The notes beneath the pieces are model-generated. The model worked only from the letters and a program-made list of their open reading frames with translations. It was not told the DNA's origin and did not search any database. Below, piece after piece: positions 26,065 through 33,325 of a DNA stretch of 64,000 nt. The stretch spans positions 1-64,000 of the forward strand of contig JBJZOS010000007.1 in the NCBI GenBank assembly GCA_046269235.1, written 5' to 3'. Source of the DNA: Soonwooa sp032078105. Its GTDB lineage: Bacteria; Bacteroidota; Bacteroidia; Flavobacteriales; Weeksellaceae. A program made the translations under genes and the position numbers. How positions within the stretch are numbered: the first letter of the stretch is position 1; every line of letters begins with the position of its first letter.

Positions 26065-26096
26065 CAAATATAGAATTATATTTGTGAATTCACAAA
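26065..26096 (-). promoter_or_regulatory. Defence-operon promoter with palindromic operator
   Basis: On the minus strand: TTG (rc of 26093-26095), 20 bases, then TATATTTG (rc of 26065-26072), an excellent Bacteroidota promoter. A perfect 16-bp palindrome TTTGTGAATTCACAAA (26081-26096) overlaps the -33 element. The regulator is unknown. This is the only strong promoter seen before the half-HsdS/hsdM/CBASS block. Confidence 0.75.
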
Positions 26097-26193
26097 ATAA
26101 TTTTTTGTAGAAAATTTCAAAAAAATACATTTTTCAAAAATCTATTCTAAATAATTTATGATAAAAAATAAAAAAAATTAATATTAAGAACAA

Positions 26194-27348
26194 TTACCTT
26201 CTTGGTTTTATGTTTTTTTGAACATTCTCTATTTCTTGTGATTGTCTATTATTATTCCCACCACCCAACAAATTCAAAAGATAAGCTGTTTTATTTGAAT
26301 CCTTAAAAACCTCCTCAAAAGCCGAAACAGGAATTTGATTTTCTTTTGAAGTTTTTTCCAATATCTCAATCATTTTATCTTTTCGTTCAGCATCGTTTAA
26401 ACTGTGAAGATTCGGAATTTTTATACTTTCTTGTATGATGGCTTTTTTAAGTGTGTTTTCTACAGATCCTAAATATTTTTTCTTTTCAACAGCAAAAGCC
26501 TTTTCATTGGTCAGGAGTGTGGAGTTTTTGCTTTTGAAAAAGAAAACTTCTTTTTTTAGACTTTCAATCTTGGTATTGAGTTCTGCTATCTGTTTCTCTT
26601 TGGAGTCCAGTTCTGTTTTATTTTTAAGAAGTTGAATATTATTTGTTTTGATTGCCTTTTTGTAGTTTTCAATGGTTTTGTCCGTTTTTATTTTCTGAAA
26701 ACCAAGAAAATCGGATTCTTTAACAATTAAATCTTCAGATTTTTTAGACTCCACCTCTTGTTGCATTTGGCTGTATCGTTCCTCCAAAATTTTCAAATCT
26801 TCTTCCTTTTTCTTGATTTTAAATTCAACTGCTTCTAATCTTGCTAACGAACCTGAAATTCCTCTTTCCATTTCCAAACATTCCGCCGCTAAATCCTGCA
26901 TTTTAGAATAGTGAAAAGATTGATGCTTTAGCATTTTTCCAGTTTCCAAATCTTGCCAATCTGCAACTAAATGAGCGTGATAATTCGGTTTCCATTCTTT
27001 GGTGTCTTTATCATAATGACCTTCATCTTTATGTATGGCAATCTGAAAAATTCGGATTTTAAGTTCTTCTTCTAGTCTTTTTGACAAATTATGCAAATCC
27101 TGCATCGTCGTATTTTCTTTAATTACAACCACAGCTTCCCGAACTGGCATTGCATTTTTCTGTAATTTTCTTCCTGATTTTTCTTTGCAAAAAGCTTCTA
27201 TTTTTAACAGTCGATCAGCAATCTTTTGTTCCATCCAATATTCATTTTTGTGAGTTAAATCTTTGCGGATGTAATCAAAAGATTTCTTTCTGAAATTATG
27301 AATTTCGGAATCAGATTTTACTACTTTAAAATTGATGGAAGTTTTCAT
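26194..27348 (-). CDS. MobV-like relaxase (mobilization protein)
   Basis: 384 residues. The N-terminal relaxase domain has the metal/histidine motif NYHAHLVADW (His124, His126) preceded by HKDEGHYD (106-113), resembling Pre/MobV and Bacteroidota MobB proteins. Residues 170-290 are a long predicted coiled coil. It should nick the island's oriT and lead single-strand transfer, using another element's conjugation machinery. A repeat cluster 26-150 bases upstream of its start is the best oriT candidate. Confidence 0.8.
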   Translation of the reverse strand: MKTSINFKVVKSDSEIHNFRKKSFDYIRKDLTHKNEYWMEQKIADRLLKIEAFCKEKSGRKLQKNAMPVREAVVVIKENTTMQDLHNLSKRLEEELKIRIFQIAIHKDEGHYDKDTKEWKPNYHAHLVADWQDLETGKMLKHQSFHYSKMQDLAAECLEMERGISGSLARLEAVEFKIKKKEEDLKILEERYSQMQQEVESKKSEDLIVKESDFLGFQKIKTDKTIENYKKAIKTNNIQLLKNKTELDSKEKQIAELNTKIESLKKEVFFFKSKNSTLLTNEKAFAVEKKKYLGSVENTLKKAIIQESIKIPNLHSLNDAERKDKMIEILEKTSKENQIPVSAFEEVFKDSNKTAYLLNLLGGGNNNRQSQEIENVQKNIKPRR

Positions 27349-27373
27349 TTTTATTTAAATTTGATGTATTAAA

Positions 27374-27497
27374 CCTGTAACTTTTTTATTCAGGGTAACT
27401 AACAACCTGTATCTATTTTATACAGGGTAACTGATACCCTTGCTTTATTTTAAAAGGTTCTGGGGAATTAAACCTTGTACTATTTTTTACAGGTTAA
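27374..27497. repeat. Candidate oriT: three CCTGTA/TACAGG repeat units
   Basis: Two 27-bp units (27374-27400, 27406-27432), each starting CCTGTA and ending CAGGGTAACT, and a third related unit (27473-27497, CCTTGTA...TACAGGTTAA). The second and third contain inverted arms TACAGG/CCTGTA that would fold as hairpins around T-rich loops. It lies just upstream of the relaxase gene, where oriT usually is. The remainder up to 27606 has no gene. Confidence 0.55.
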
Positions 27498-27606
27498 AGC
27501 CTCGCAGAGCGAAGAAGAAACTTTGTTGGGAGAGCATCGACCTTCAAAGTTGCGAATGAGCTCCTAACTTCTGCGTGTAGTTGGTAAAAAATATCCGCAC
27601 GCATAA

Positions 27607-28566
27607 TCAGCGTTTTCTTTTGTAAGTTTGATGAGCTTGATTGATTTCGTTTTCCTCCTGTTCTTGTTTTGGGTTCAATTCTATCCGCTGTTGTTTTTCG
27701 ATTTCAGTGTTATTTCTGAAAACGAAGTAGTCATTCAAATCTTTATGAAGAGCATAAATTTCGGAATGATCTTTTGCTTCGGGAAATGATTTCAGAATTT
27801 CATTTTTACAAGTTTCACCTGCTTTATCATTGTCTAAAAACAAATGGATTTCGGAATAATTTTTTAAATATTCTTTGGTTCTATTCAACAATGAAATGGA
27901 ATTCATTACCAATACATCGCCTTTAAAAAATGGTTTCATCTCCACAAAAGACAAAGCATCCATAAATCCTTCAAAAACGACTATTCTTTTTCCTGTTTCA
28001 TTTTGACCTTGGCTTTCATTATTGAAATTTACAATTGAAATATCCTTTTTCAGAACTGATCCTTTGTAAAAGGAATTTCTAAGCTCCCAACCTCCAGAAA
28101 AATTTTCAAAACCAATAGCGTAAAGTTTCTTTTCTCCAATGGTAAAATGAATTTCTTTAACTAACGGATATACTACTTTTGAAAGCCCTCTTTGATGAAG
28201 ATAGCTTTTAAGATGTTCGTTATGGAGTTTTTTGATTTCGGTGATTTGATAATTTGGTTTTGAATTTATTGAATGAATAACATTCTGCTGTTGAAAAGAA
28301 GAAAAATTTTGCTTTTCTGCCCATCCCAAAACTTCTTTTACGGAAGAGTTTAGATATTTCTTCATAAAATCAATATTGTTTCCTCCAATTCCTTCAGAAT
28401 GGAGATACCAAACGTTGTTTCTTTTATCGAGTTTAAAAGAGGCTTGGGTTTCTGTGGAAAAAGGATTAAGATACCAAGCTTCTTTTTCATTTTGTTTCGT
28501 TGGATGGTGTCCAAGTGAAATAAGGACTTCTTCCAACTTTACAGAGTTGAATTGGTTGCAGTTCAT
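27607..28566 (-). CDS. Toprim-domain DNA primase
   Basis: 319 residues. The N-terminal region resembles a CHC2 zinc-finger primase domain (YLNPFSTETQASFKLDKRNN) but lacks the CHC2 cysteines. The C-terminal Toprim domain has Glu199 in VVFEGFMDAL and Asp245/Asp247 in HLFLDNDKAG. It should make primers for replication or for second-strand synthesis after transfer of the island. Accompanied by the primase-helicase gene, from which it is separated by an iteron-like region. Confidence 0.85.
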   Translation of the reverse strand: MNCNQFNSVKLEEVLISLGHHPTKQNEKEAWYLNPFSTETQASFKLDKRNNVWYLHSEGIGGNNIDFMKKYLNSSVKEVLGWAEKQNFSSFQQQNVIHSINSKPNYQITEIKKLHNEHLKSYLHQRGLSKVVYPLVKEIHFTIGEKKLYAIGFENFSGGWELRNSFYKGSVLKKDISIVNFNNESQGQNETGKRIVVFEGFMDALSFVEMKPFFKGDVLVMNSISLLNRTKEYLKNYSEIHLFLDNDKAGETCKNEILKSFPEAKDHSEIYALHKDLNDYFVFRNNTEIEKQQRIELNPKQEQEENEINQAHQTYKRKR

Positions 28567-28601
28567 AAGTGTAAAATGTTAGGTGTTGATTTTTGGAAAT
28601 A

Positions 28602-28757
28602 TTTTGATGAAATGATGAGAAAACCGTATAATGATTTGACTGTAAGTAAAATACATTCTCATCAAAGTATCATCATCTCATCAAACTTCAAATTTTTTGC
28701 TCATCGGTCTTTCATCAAAAATCAAGGTTTTAAAATTTGATGAGGATTTTGATGAGA
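28602..28757. repeat. Iteron-like TTTTGATGAGA repeats
   Basis: Six copies of a TTTGATGA core in 156 bp: 28602-28610, 28736-28745 and 28747-28757 on the plus strand; 28657-28666, 28676-28685 and 28710-28720 inverted (TCTCATCAAA). It sits between the primase-helicase and primase genes, so a replication origin or a shared regulator site is plausible. Confidence 0.6.
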
Positions 28758-28788
28758 TATAAATTGTTGATTTTCTTCTTATTATCAA

Positions 28789-30027
28789 TTAATTCATCAT
28801 TTCATCAAATTTTTGAAGAATAAAATCTTTTTTTATCGTGAAGTACCGTCCTGTTTTATTCGATTGATAAAAACTTCCACTATAATCAATATCATATTTT
28901 ATGTAAGCCAAAGAGTTATTTTGTGGTTCTAGTTTCCAGCTTTCTTTAAGGAGTTTTCTGATGTCGTTTACAGTCCAATAATGGTTTCTGAACATTCTTC
29001 CGAGCATATTGAAAATATCTTGCGGAATGACTTGGATTTCTTTTTCTTCGGTACTCTCAAAAAACTCGTACAAAAGCTCAATAATTTTTGATTCAAGTTT
29101 GTTATTATTCTTCCATACTAACTTCTGTAAAGCCTTTGTTCTTATCTCGGAATCAGTAAACCACATTCGGGTTTGTTTCTGGCTAAAGAACGATCTTTGA
29201 ATCAGATAGCGAAGGAAATAGGGAATTTCTTTAATTAGGTTTTGCAGGAATTCAGTATTCTCTGTTTTTATAGATTTAACTTTGATAATCCAAAACCGAA
29301 TTTCTTCTTCATCAATCTGAATAAAATTATCTTCATTGTTGGAACAAAGAATGAATTTTCCAAAAAATTCAACTTCCTCACGATCTTTTCCTTTCGCTTC
29401 TTTCTTGTCTTTATCGGTTGTGGAAAGGTATTTTAATCGTTCTGTGATTTCTTTTTTATCAAAAAACACTTCATCAATAGCTACAATGAGCATTGAAGCC
29501 CAATCCGAATTGAATTGACTGCTGAATGAATCTCCTTTAATGTAGGTCATATTCAACCCGAAAATGGATTTGAGCCATTTGATAAAAGTGGATTTTCCCG
29601 TAGAACGCTCTTTGCTTACCAAACATAAAATCGGAAGCATTTGGGTAGGTTTTTCAAGCAAGATTTTGATATAATCTAAACCCAACTCAAGCTGTTCTCC
29701 GAAAATATGTTCCATAAATTTCAGGGAAAACTGAATTTTTTCTTTGAGAGCATCTGAATTTAGGCTTTCTTCAATTGGTTGATAAGGAATTTCATTGTAT
29801 ATATTGTAAAATCCTTCAATTATTTTTTCATAATTCAGATGATTGGGAATACAGCAAAAACCGTCATATTTCGGAACTTGTGAAAGATAGGTTTTTCCGT
29901 GGTCACTGATGATTGTTTCGCGATTCCATCGAAACAGTATGGAAATTTTATCTCCTGAAATTAAAGGTTTTTCTATGGTTTTGTAGTAGGTAGTGCCTAC
30001 TCGCAGATAGGGAATCTTTTCGCTCAT
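28789..30027 (-). CDS. Primase-helicase (VapE/DUF5906-like P-loop ATPase)
   Basis: 412 residues. Walker A is STGKST (142-147) in VSKERSTGKSTFIKW and Walker B is LIVAIDE (180-186). The following FILCSNNEDNFIQIDEEEIRFW matches the superfamily 3-like helicase core of mobile-element primase-helicases. The C-terminal 100 residues look like a winged helix (VIPQDIFNMLGRMFRNHYW). Probably drives replication of the excised island with the Toprim primase. Confidence 0.85.
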   Translation of the reverse strand: MSEKIPYLRVGTTYYKTIEKPLISGDKISILFRWNRETIISDHGKTYLSQVPKYDGFCCIPNHLNYEKIIEGFYNIYNEIPYQPIEESLNSDALKEKIQFSLKFMEHIFGEQLELGLDYIKILLEKPTQMLPILCLVSKERSTGKSTFIKWLKSIFGLNMTYIKGDSFSSQFNSDWASMLIVAIDEVFFDKKEITERLKYLSTTDKDKKEAKGKDREEVEFFGKFILCSNNEDNFIQIDEEEIRFWIIKVKSIKTENTEFLQNLIKEIPYFLRYLIQRSFFSQKQTRMWFTDSEIRTKALQKLVWKNNNKLESKIIELLYEFFESTEEKEIQVIPQDIFNMLGRMFRNHYWTVNDIRKLLKESWKLEPQNNSLAYIKYDIDYSGSFYQSNKTGRYFTIKKDFILQKFDEMMN

Positions 30028-30103
30028 TTTTTTTGGATTTTTATTCCGTAGGAATACGGAAGGTTAAAAGGAATGGTGTTCCGGATAAACAAATGAAATA
30101 TGT

Positions 30104-30382
30104 CTATCTTCTGTACTTTAATGATTTCACTTCATTTAAAGCATTCATCAAATCCAAATGATTGATACGGTAAAATCTGCCTATTTTTTCGGCTTTGATA
30201 TTTCCCTTGAGAACGTGAGAGCGAACCGTCTGATAATCTAACTTCAAAATTTCTGATGCCTCTTTGAAGGAATAAAATTTCTTTTTTAGTTCAATTTCCG
30301 GTTCTTTTTTTATGGAATAGATAAGTTCTTTTAATTCTTCTATTCCCTCCATAATGGGTTGAAATGGATTGGTTGTTTGCAT
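30104..30382 (-). CDS. Excisionase-family helix-turn-helix protein
   Basis: 92 residues, with an HTH_17-type domain at the C-terminus (FYSFKEASEILKLDYQTVRS, then IGRFYRINHLDLMNAL) and a short helical N-terminus. Such proteins bind att arm sites as recombination directionality factors or regulate mobile-element genes. It stands between the unknown 242-residue gene and the primase-helicase gene. Confidence 0.85.
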   Translation of the reverse strand: MQTTNPFQPIMEGIEELKELIYSIKKEPEIELKKKFYSFKEASEILKLDYQTVRSHVLKGNIKAEKIGRFYRINHLDLMNALNEVKSLKYRR

Positions 30383-30460
30383 AGCATTTGTTTTAAAATT
30401 CTATGCAAATATTTCTCGTTTATGTATTTAATCTATGTATTATAGTAAATTCAGTAAAAT

Positions 30461-31189
30461 TTAATACTTAATCATAAATTCTTTTGATAAATCATCAAAT
30501 AGTTTCTTCTCCTCATCTTTGGTTGGATAGGGTGTTGCGCTAGAAAAGGAAGAAGGAGATATTTCGAAATCAAAATCATCTTTCAATAATTTTATGATGT
30601 CAATATTTTTTACATTTTTTATCACACCCTTTTTTTTGAGGAATGTTAATATGCCGGCAAAGAAAATAACCGAAATATCAAATCTGTTATTTTTATCAAA
30701 GTAAGAATTACTCTTCATTACAGAAAGGAAAGTGTTGTAATTTTCTTCACTTGAAAATATTGATAGAAAAGAATTTTTCGTTTTCTTTTCATTGTACAAA
30801 AGAAAATATAGGAAAAGGGTATTTTCTGCACCTGTCAAAAAATTGCCTTGTAATTTCATCAGATTCGAAGAAGTCAGTTTCAATGCTGATTCTTTCCTGT
30901 ACTGTTGTAAACAATAAGCAATCTTTTCATTAAAGTTATGGCTGTCAAACTCATTTATTTTTTTGAAATGGTAGCTAAAGAAATTATCCAATCTTTCATA
31001 TTCAATCAAAAATTCATTTTTATCCTTTTCTGTCAATATTTCTTCTTCAGCTCTCTGTTTTGCCTTATGAATTCTTTCGGAAAGTAATTTTTGAATTTTA
31101 TCTCCTTTAATCCAATAATAGAGCATCATTGGATAACCGATAAATTCCTCCCAAATATACCAACGTCCGTATAGTTTCTTTTCATTCAT
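30461..31189 (-). CDS. Hypothetical protein of the mobile element
   Basis: 242 residues, not recognised. Lysine-, glutamate- and phenylalanine-rich and mostly helical by eye, with no signal peptide and no catalytic motif. It begins 14 bases after the integrase stop, so it is probably co-transcribed with it. A hydrophobic run (NTLFLYFLLYN) is too short to claim a membrane segment. Confidence 0.6.
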   Translation of the reverse strand: MNEKKLYGRWYIWEEFIGYPMMLYYWIKGDKIQKLLSERIHKAKQRAEEEILTEKDKNEFLIEYERLDNFFSYHFKKINEFDSHNFNEKIAYCLQQYRKESALKLTSSNLMKLQGNFLTGAENTLFLYFLLYNEKKTKNSFLSIFSSEENYNTFLSVMKSNSYFDKNNRFDISVIFFAGILTFLKKKGVIKNVKNIDIIKLLKDDFDFEISPSSFSSATPYPTKDEEKKLFDDLSKEFMIKY

Positions 31190-31203
31190 TCTTAAAAAAG
31201 TGA

Positions 31204-32445
31204 TTATTTAAAAACTTCATTCATATAATTAACTTTATCTTCTTCACTTGGTCTATAATAAGCGTTGAAAACTTCTAAACTTGTGTGACCTGTATAACTC
31301 ATAATCACTTTATCTGGAACTCTTTTGTTTTTCATTATAGTGATAAAGCTTCTGCGAGCGGTATGGGAAGAAATCCTTTCCCAAAATTCAGACTTCATCT
31401 CTACTAATTCATCCCCGTATTTCATTGTTTTTTTTATTTCATCCGTGAATTTCAACTCTTGGAACACTTCTTTAATGTACTCATTCATTTTCTGATTCGT
31501 AATGCTGGGTAAATTATAATCATACTTTTCAAGAATTGATTTAGAAATACTATTCAGAGGAATGGCTAAATTTTTTGATTTGCTTTTCAAATCAATTACT
31601 CGTATAAAATCTCCATCAATATCACTTTTTGAAATAGTGCTGTAATTACCAAATCTCATTCCTGTTGTACAACCAAAAACAAAAAGGTCACGAACTTTTT
31701 CCAACCTTTTATTTTTAGTGAAATCGTGATTGTAAATAATCTCAACTTGTTCATAATTCAAAGCGATTTCATCAGTCCTGAATTTAGGTGGTTTCTTAAA
31801 GCTTATGAAATCATTATTGTAGCTGTATTTTTTATTTAATGCCCAAAGTAAAAAAGTTTTCAAGAGACCAACATTCCTATGAACCGTGTTTGCAGAATGA
31901 TTTCTATCTTCAATACAAAATTTTAAAAATTTATTGAATGTTTTATCATTGAATTTGCCAAGTGACAATTTATGATTTGCTTTGGATTCAAAATCTTCCA
32001 ACAAAGTTTTGTTACATTTGTAGCGTTTAAGCGTTGAATTGGATATTGAATTTCCGGAGTAATCATTTTCTTTTTCCTCAATAAACTCGTCATAAATTCT
32101 AAAAAAATCATTTTTCGATTTTGTTTTTTTGAATTCTTCATCGAATCTTTGTCGCAAAAGATTTAAAGTCAGTTCTTCATTTATATTTTTATAACGGTTT
32201 ACAATTTCTGTAAAATAACCACTGTATCTATCTAATTGTTTTTTTATGCTTCTGTGATTCTCTGCTCTTTTTGTTCGTCCGTTTAAATCATTTGGCTGTC
32301 TGTTATCAAAATCCCATTCAGATGGTGTTATTTTTTCGCCTGTAGAATAGATAAAATTTTTATTTTCGTTCACAAAATAAGACCGAAAATAAATCAAAGT
32401 TTCGTTATCCGAAGAGGGTTGTTTTAATTTGAAAGTATAATTCAT
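31204..32445 (-). CDS. Tyrosine recombinase (island integrase)
   Basis: 413 residues: an arm-binding N-terminal domain, a SAM-like core-binding domain (about 110-205), and a catalytic domain with Arg264 (TTGMRFGN), His361-x-x-Arg364 (HTARRSF), His387 (GHTSLEVF) and Tyr396/397. It catalyses integration into the 3' end of ssrA and, with a directionality factor, excision. Its start codon overlaps one of the arm-type repeats, so its expression may respond to recombinase binding. Confidence 0.93.
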   Translation of the reverse strand: MNYTFKLKQPSSDNETLIYFRSYFVNENKNFIYSTGEKITPSEWDFDNRQPNDLNGRTKRAENHRSIKKQLDRYSGYFTEIVNRYKNINEELTLNLLRQRFDEEFKKTKSKNDFFRIYDEFIEEKENDYSGNSISNSTLKRYKCNKTLLEDFESKANHKLSLGKFNDKTFNKFLKFCIEDRNHSANTVHRNVGLLKTFLLWALNKKYSYNNDFISFKKPPKFRTDEIALNYEQVEIIYNHDFTKNKRLEKVRDLFVFGCTTGMRFGNYSTISKSDIDGDFIRVIDLKSKSKNLAIPLNSISKSILEKYDYNLPSITNQKMNEYIKEVFQELKFTDEIKKTMKYGDELVEMKSEFWERISSHTARRSFITIMKNKRVPDKVIMSYTGHTSLEVFNAYYRPSEEDKVNYMNEVFK

Positions 32446-32467
32446 AGGTGCTAGTTTAGGTGCTAAT
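32444..32467 (+). repeat. Arm-type direct repeats, right end of island
   Basis: ATAGGTGCTAG (32444-32454) and TTAGGTGCTAAT (32456-32467), the same 12-bp spacing and orientation as the left-end pair at 12354-12377. The first overlaps the integrase start codon. Confidence 0.7.
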
Positions 32468-32495
32468 ACTTCTATATTTAGATATAAAAAATACC

Positions 32496-32517
32496 TATAT
32501 TCACATATGCAAATATA
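32496..32517 (-). promoter_or_regulatory. Putative integrase promoter
   Basis: TATATTTG (rc of 32510-32517) is a -7 box about 65 bases before the integrase start. It is part of an inverted repeat TATATT (32496-32501) / AATATA (32512-32517) centred on CATATG, a possible operator. No clear -33 TTG. Confidence 0.5.
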
Positions 32518-32582
32518 GATATAATATTGATTAATAGGAAATTTACTTGTTTTAAGATATAACGAGTTACAATAGGTTCATT

Positions 32583-32603
32583 TCCCTCCAACTCCACAAA
32601 AAA
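32583..32603 (+). repeat. attR: right island junction
   Basis: An exact 21-bp copy of the ssrA 3'-end sequence at 12298-12318. Right of it lies resident chromosome, including the original ssrA terminator. Confidence 0.92.
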
Positions 32604-32631
32604 AGTTCCGAAATTATTCGGAACTTTTTTT
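32598..32631. terminator. Displaced original ssrA terminator
   Basis: A 15-bp stem (AAAAAAAGTTCCGAA, 32598-32612, with 32617-32631) and an ATTA loop. Before integration it would have followed ssrA directly. It still ends the convergent minus-strand gene, whose stop codon (32614-32616) lies in the loop. Confidence 0.8.
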
Positions 32632-33300
32632 ATTAAGTAGCATCACAATCTGCTGCATTATGTTGAAGTCAAAATTATTGTTTTTGATATTTTTTTGTAA
32701 GGTCTCTTTTTTATCTGGAAATAAAGCTACTAACTTTCTAATATTCTTAGGAAACTCTACATACTCCCCATTCTTTTGCTTGATAAAATAAACATCGGGC
32801 TCTTCTATAAAACGGTTTGGCTTGTCTTTATCAAAGGACGACGTTGCATACTCTCCTTTCACAAACTTTCTAGAAATCTTTCTATAAATACTAATTTCTT
32901 CTCCTTCAATATAGGTAAACAAATATCCTTTTATAGATTTTCCTTTACTTGGATAATTGGCAAGAACCACCGTTTCTTTTAAATCTGGAAAATAAATCGG
33001 ACTGTACCAATCTTCTCGTCCCATAAGCAACATTTGTCCATTCTGCAAAAATTCGAATTGGTCAAGATTAGCATTATAACGCACTTTTGTCAATTTTTCA
33101 TTAGACGCAATCTTGGCATCTAAAAATTTATCATTCGCTGGATAAGGGTTGCCTTCGGTTTCCAAATCAGCTTTAAAACCATCTTTCAAAAAGATACTAC
33201 GTGCATCCGCACTCATATTTTGGATATGCATGGGTGCAGACTCTTGGGCAAGGTATAATAAAGAGAACATCAAACTAACTCCTAATAAATATCTTTTCAT
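32614..33300 (-). CDS. Secreted hypothetical protein
   Basis: 228 residues with a signal peptide (MKRYLLGVSLMFSLLYLAQE). The mature protein has no motif I recognise; segments such as QFEFLQNGQMLLMGREDWYS and GYLFTYIEGEEISIYRK suggest a beta-rich fold. The C-terminal codons run into the displaced ssrA terminator hairpin. Probably periplasmic. It is 25 bases downstream of the DUF4403 gene and likely co-transcribed with it. Confidence 0.65.
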   Translation of the reverse strand: MKRYLLGVSLMFSLLYLAQESAPMHIQNMSADARSIFLKDGFKADLETEGNPYPANDKFLDAKIASNEKLTKVRYNANLDQFEFLQNGQMLLMGREDWYSPIYFPDLKETVVLANYPSKGKSIKGYLFTYIEGEEISIYRKISRKFVKGEYATSSFDKDKPNRFIEEPDVYFIKQKNGEYVEFPKNIRKLVALFPDKKETLQKNIKNNNFDFNIMQQIVMLLNKKSSE

Positions 33301-33325
33301 ATTATTTAATTTTCTTTTAAATATA

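Larger units (their letters stand above)
12298..32603. mobile_element. Integrative mobilizable island in ssrA (about 20.3 kb)
   Basis: Bounded by a 21-bp direct repeat, one copy completing ssrA. It carries a tyrosine recombinase beside the right end, a HTH/excisionase-like protein, primase-helicase and Toprim primase genes, a MobV-like relaxase, candidate origin repeats and a 13-kb defence operon as cargo. All genes read leftwards. No type IV secretion genes are present, so transfer would need a helper conjugation system. The repeat-to-repeat length is 20,285 bp. Confidence 0.9.

Noticed and set aside
28552..28740. Plus-strand 62-codon frame over the iteron-like region
   Set aside because: Its coding look (YFDEMMRK) comes from TTTTGATGA repeats; no domain or promoter.
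28602..28757. CRISPR array
   Set aside because: Repeats are only about 10 bp, in both orientations and with irregular spacing; no cas genes.
12298..32603. Prophage
   Set aside because: No capsid, portal, terminase, tail or lysis genes; relaxase and primase point to a mobilizable island.
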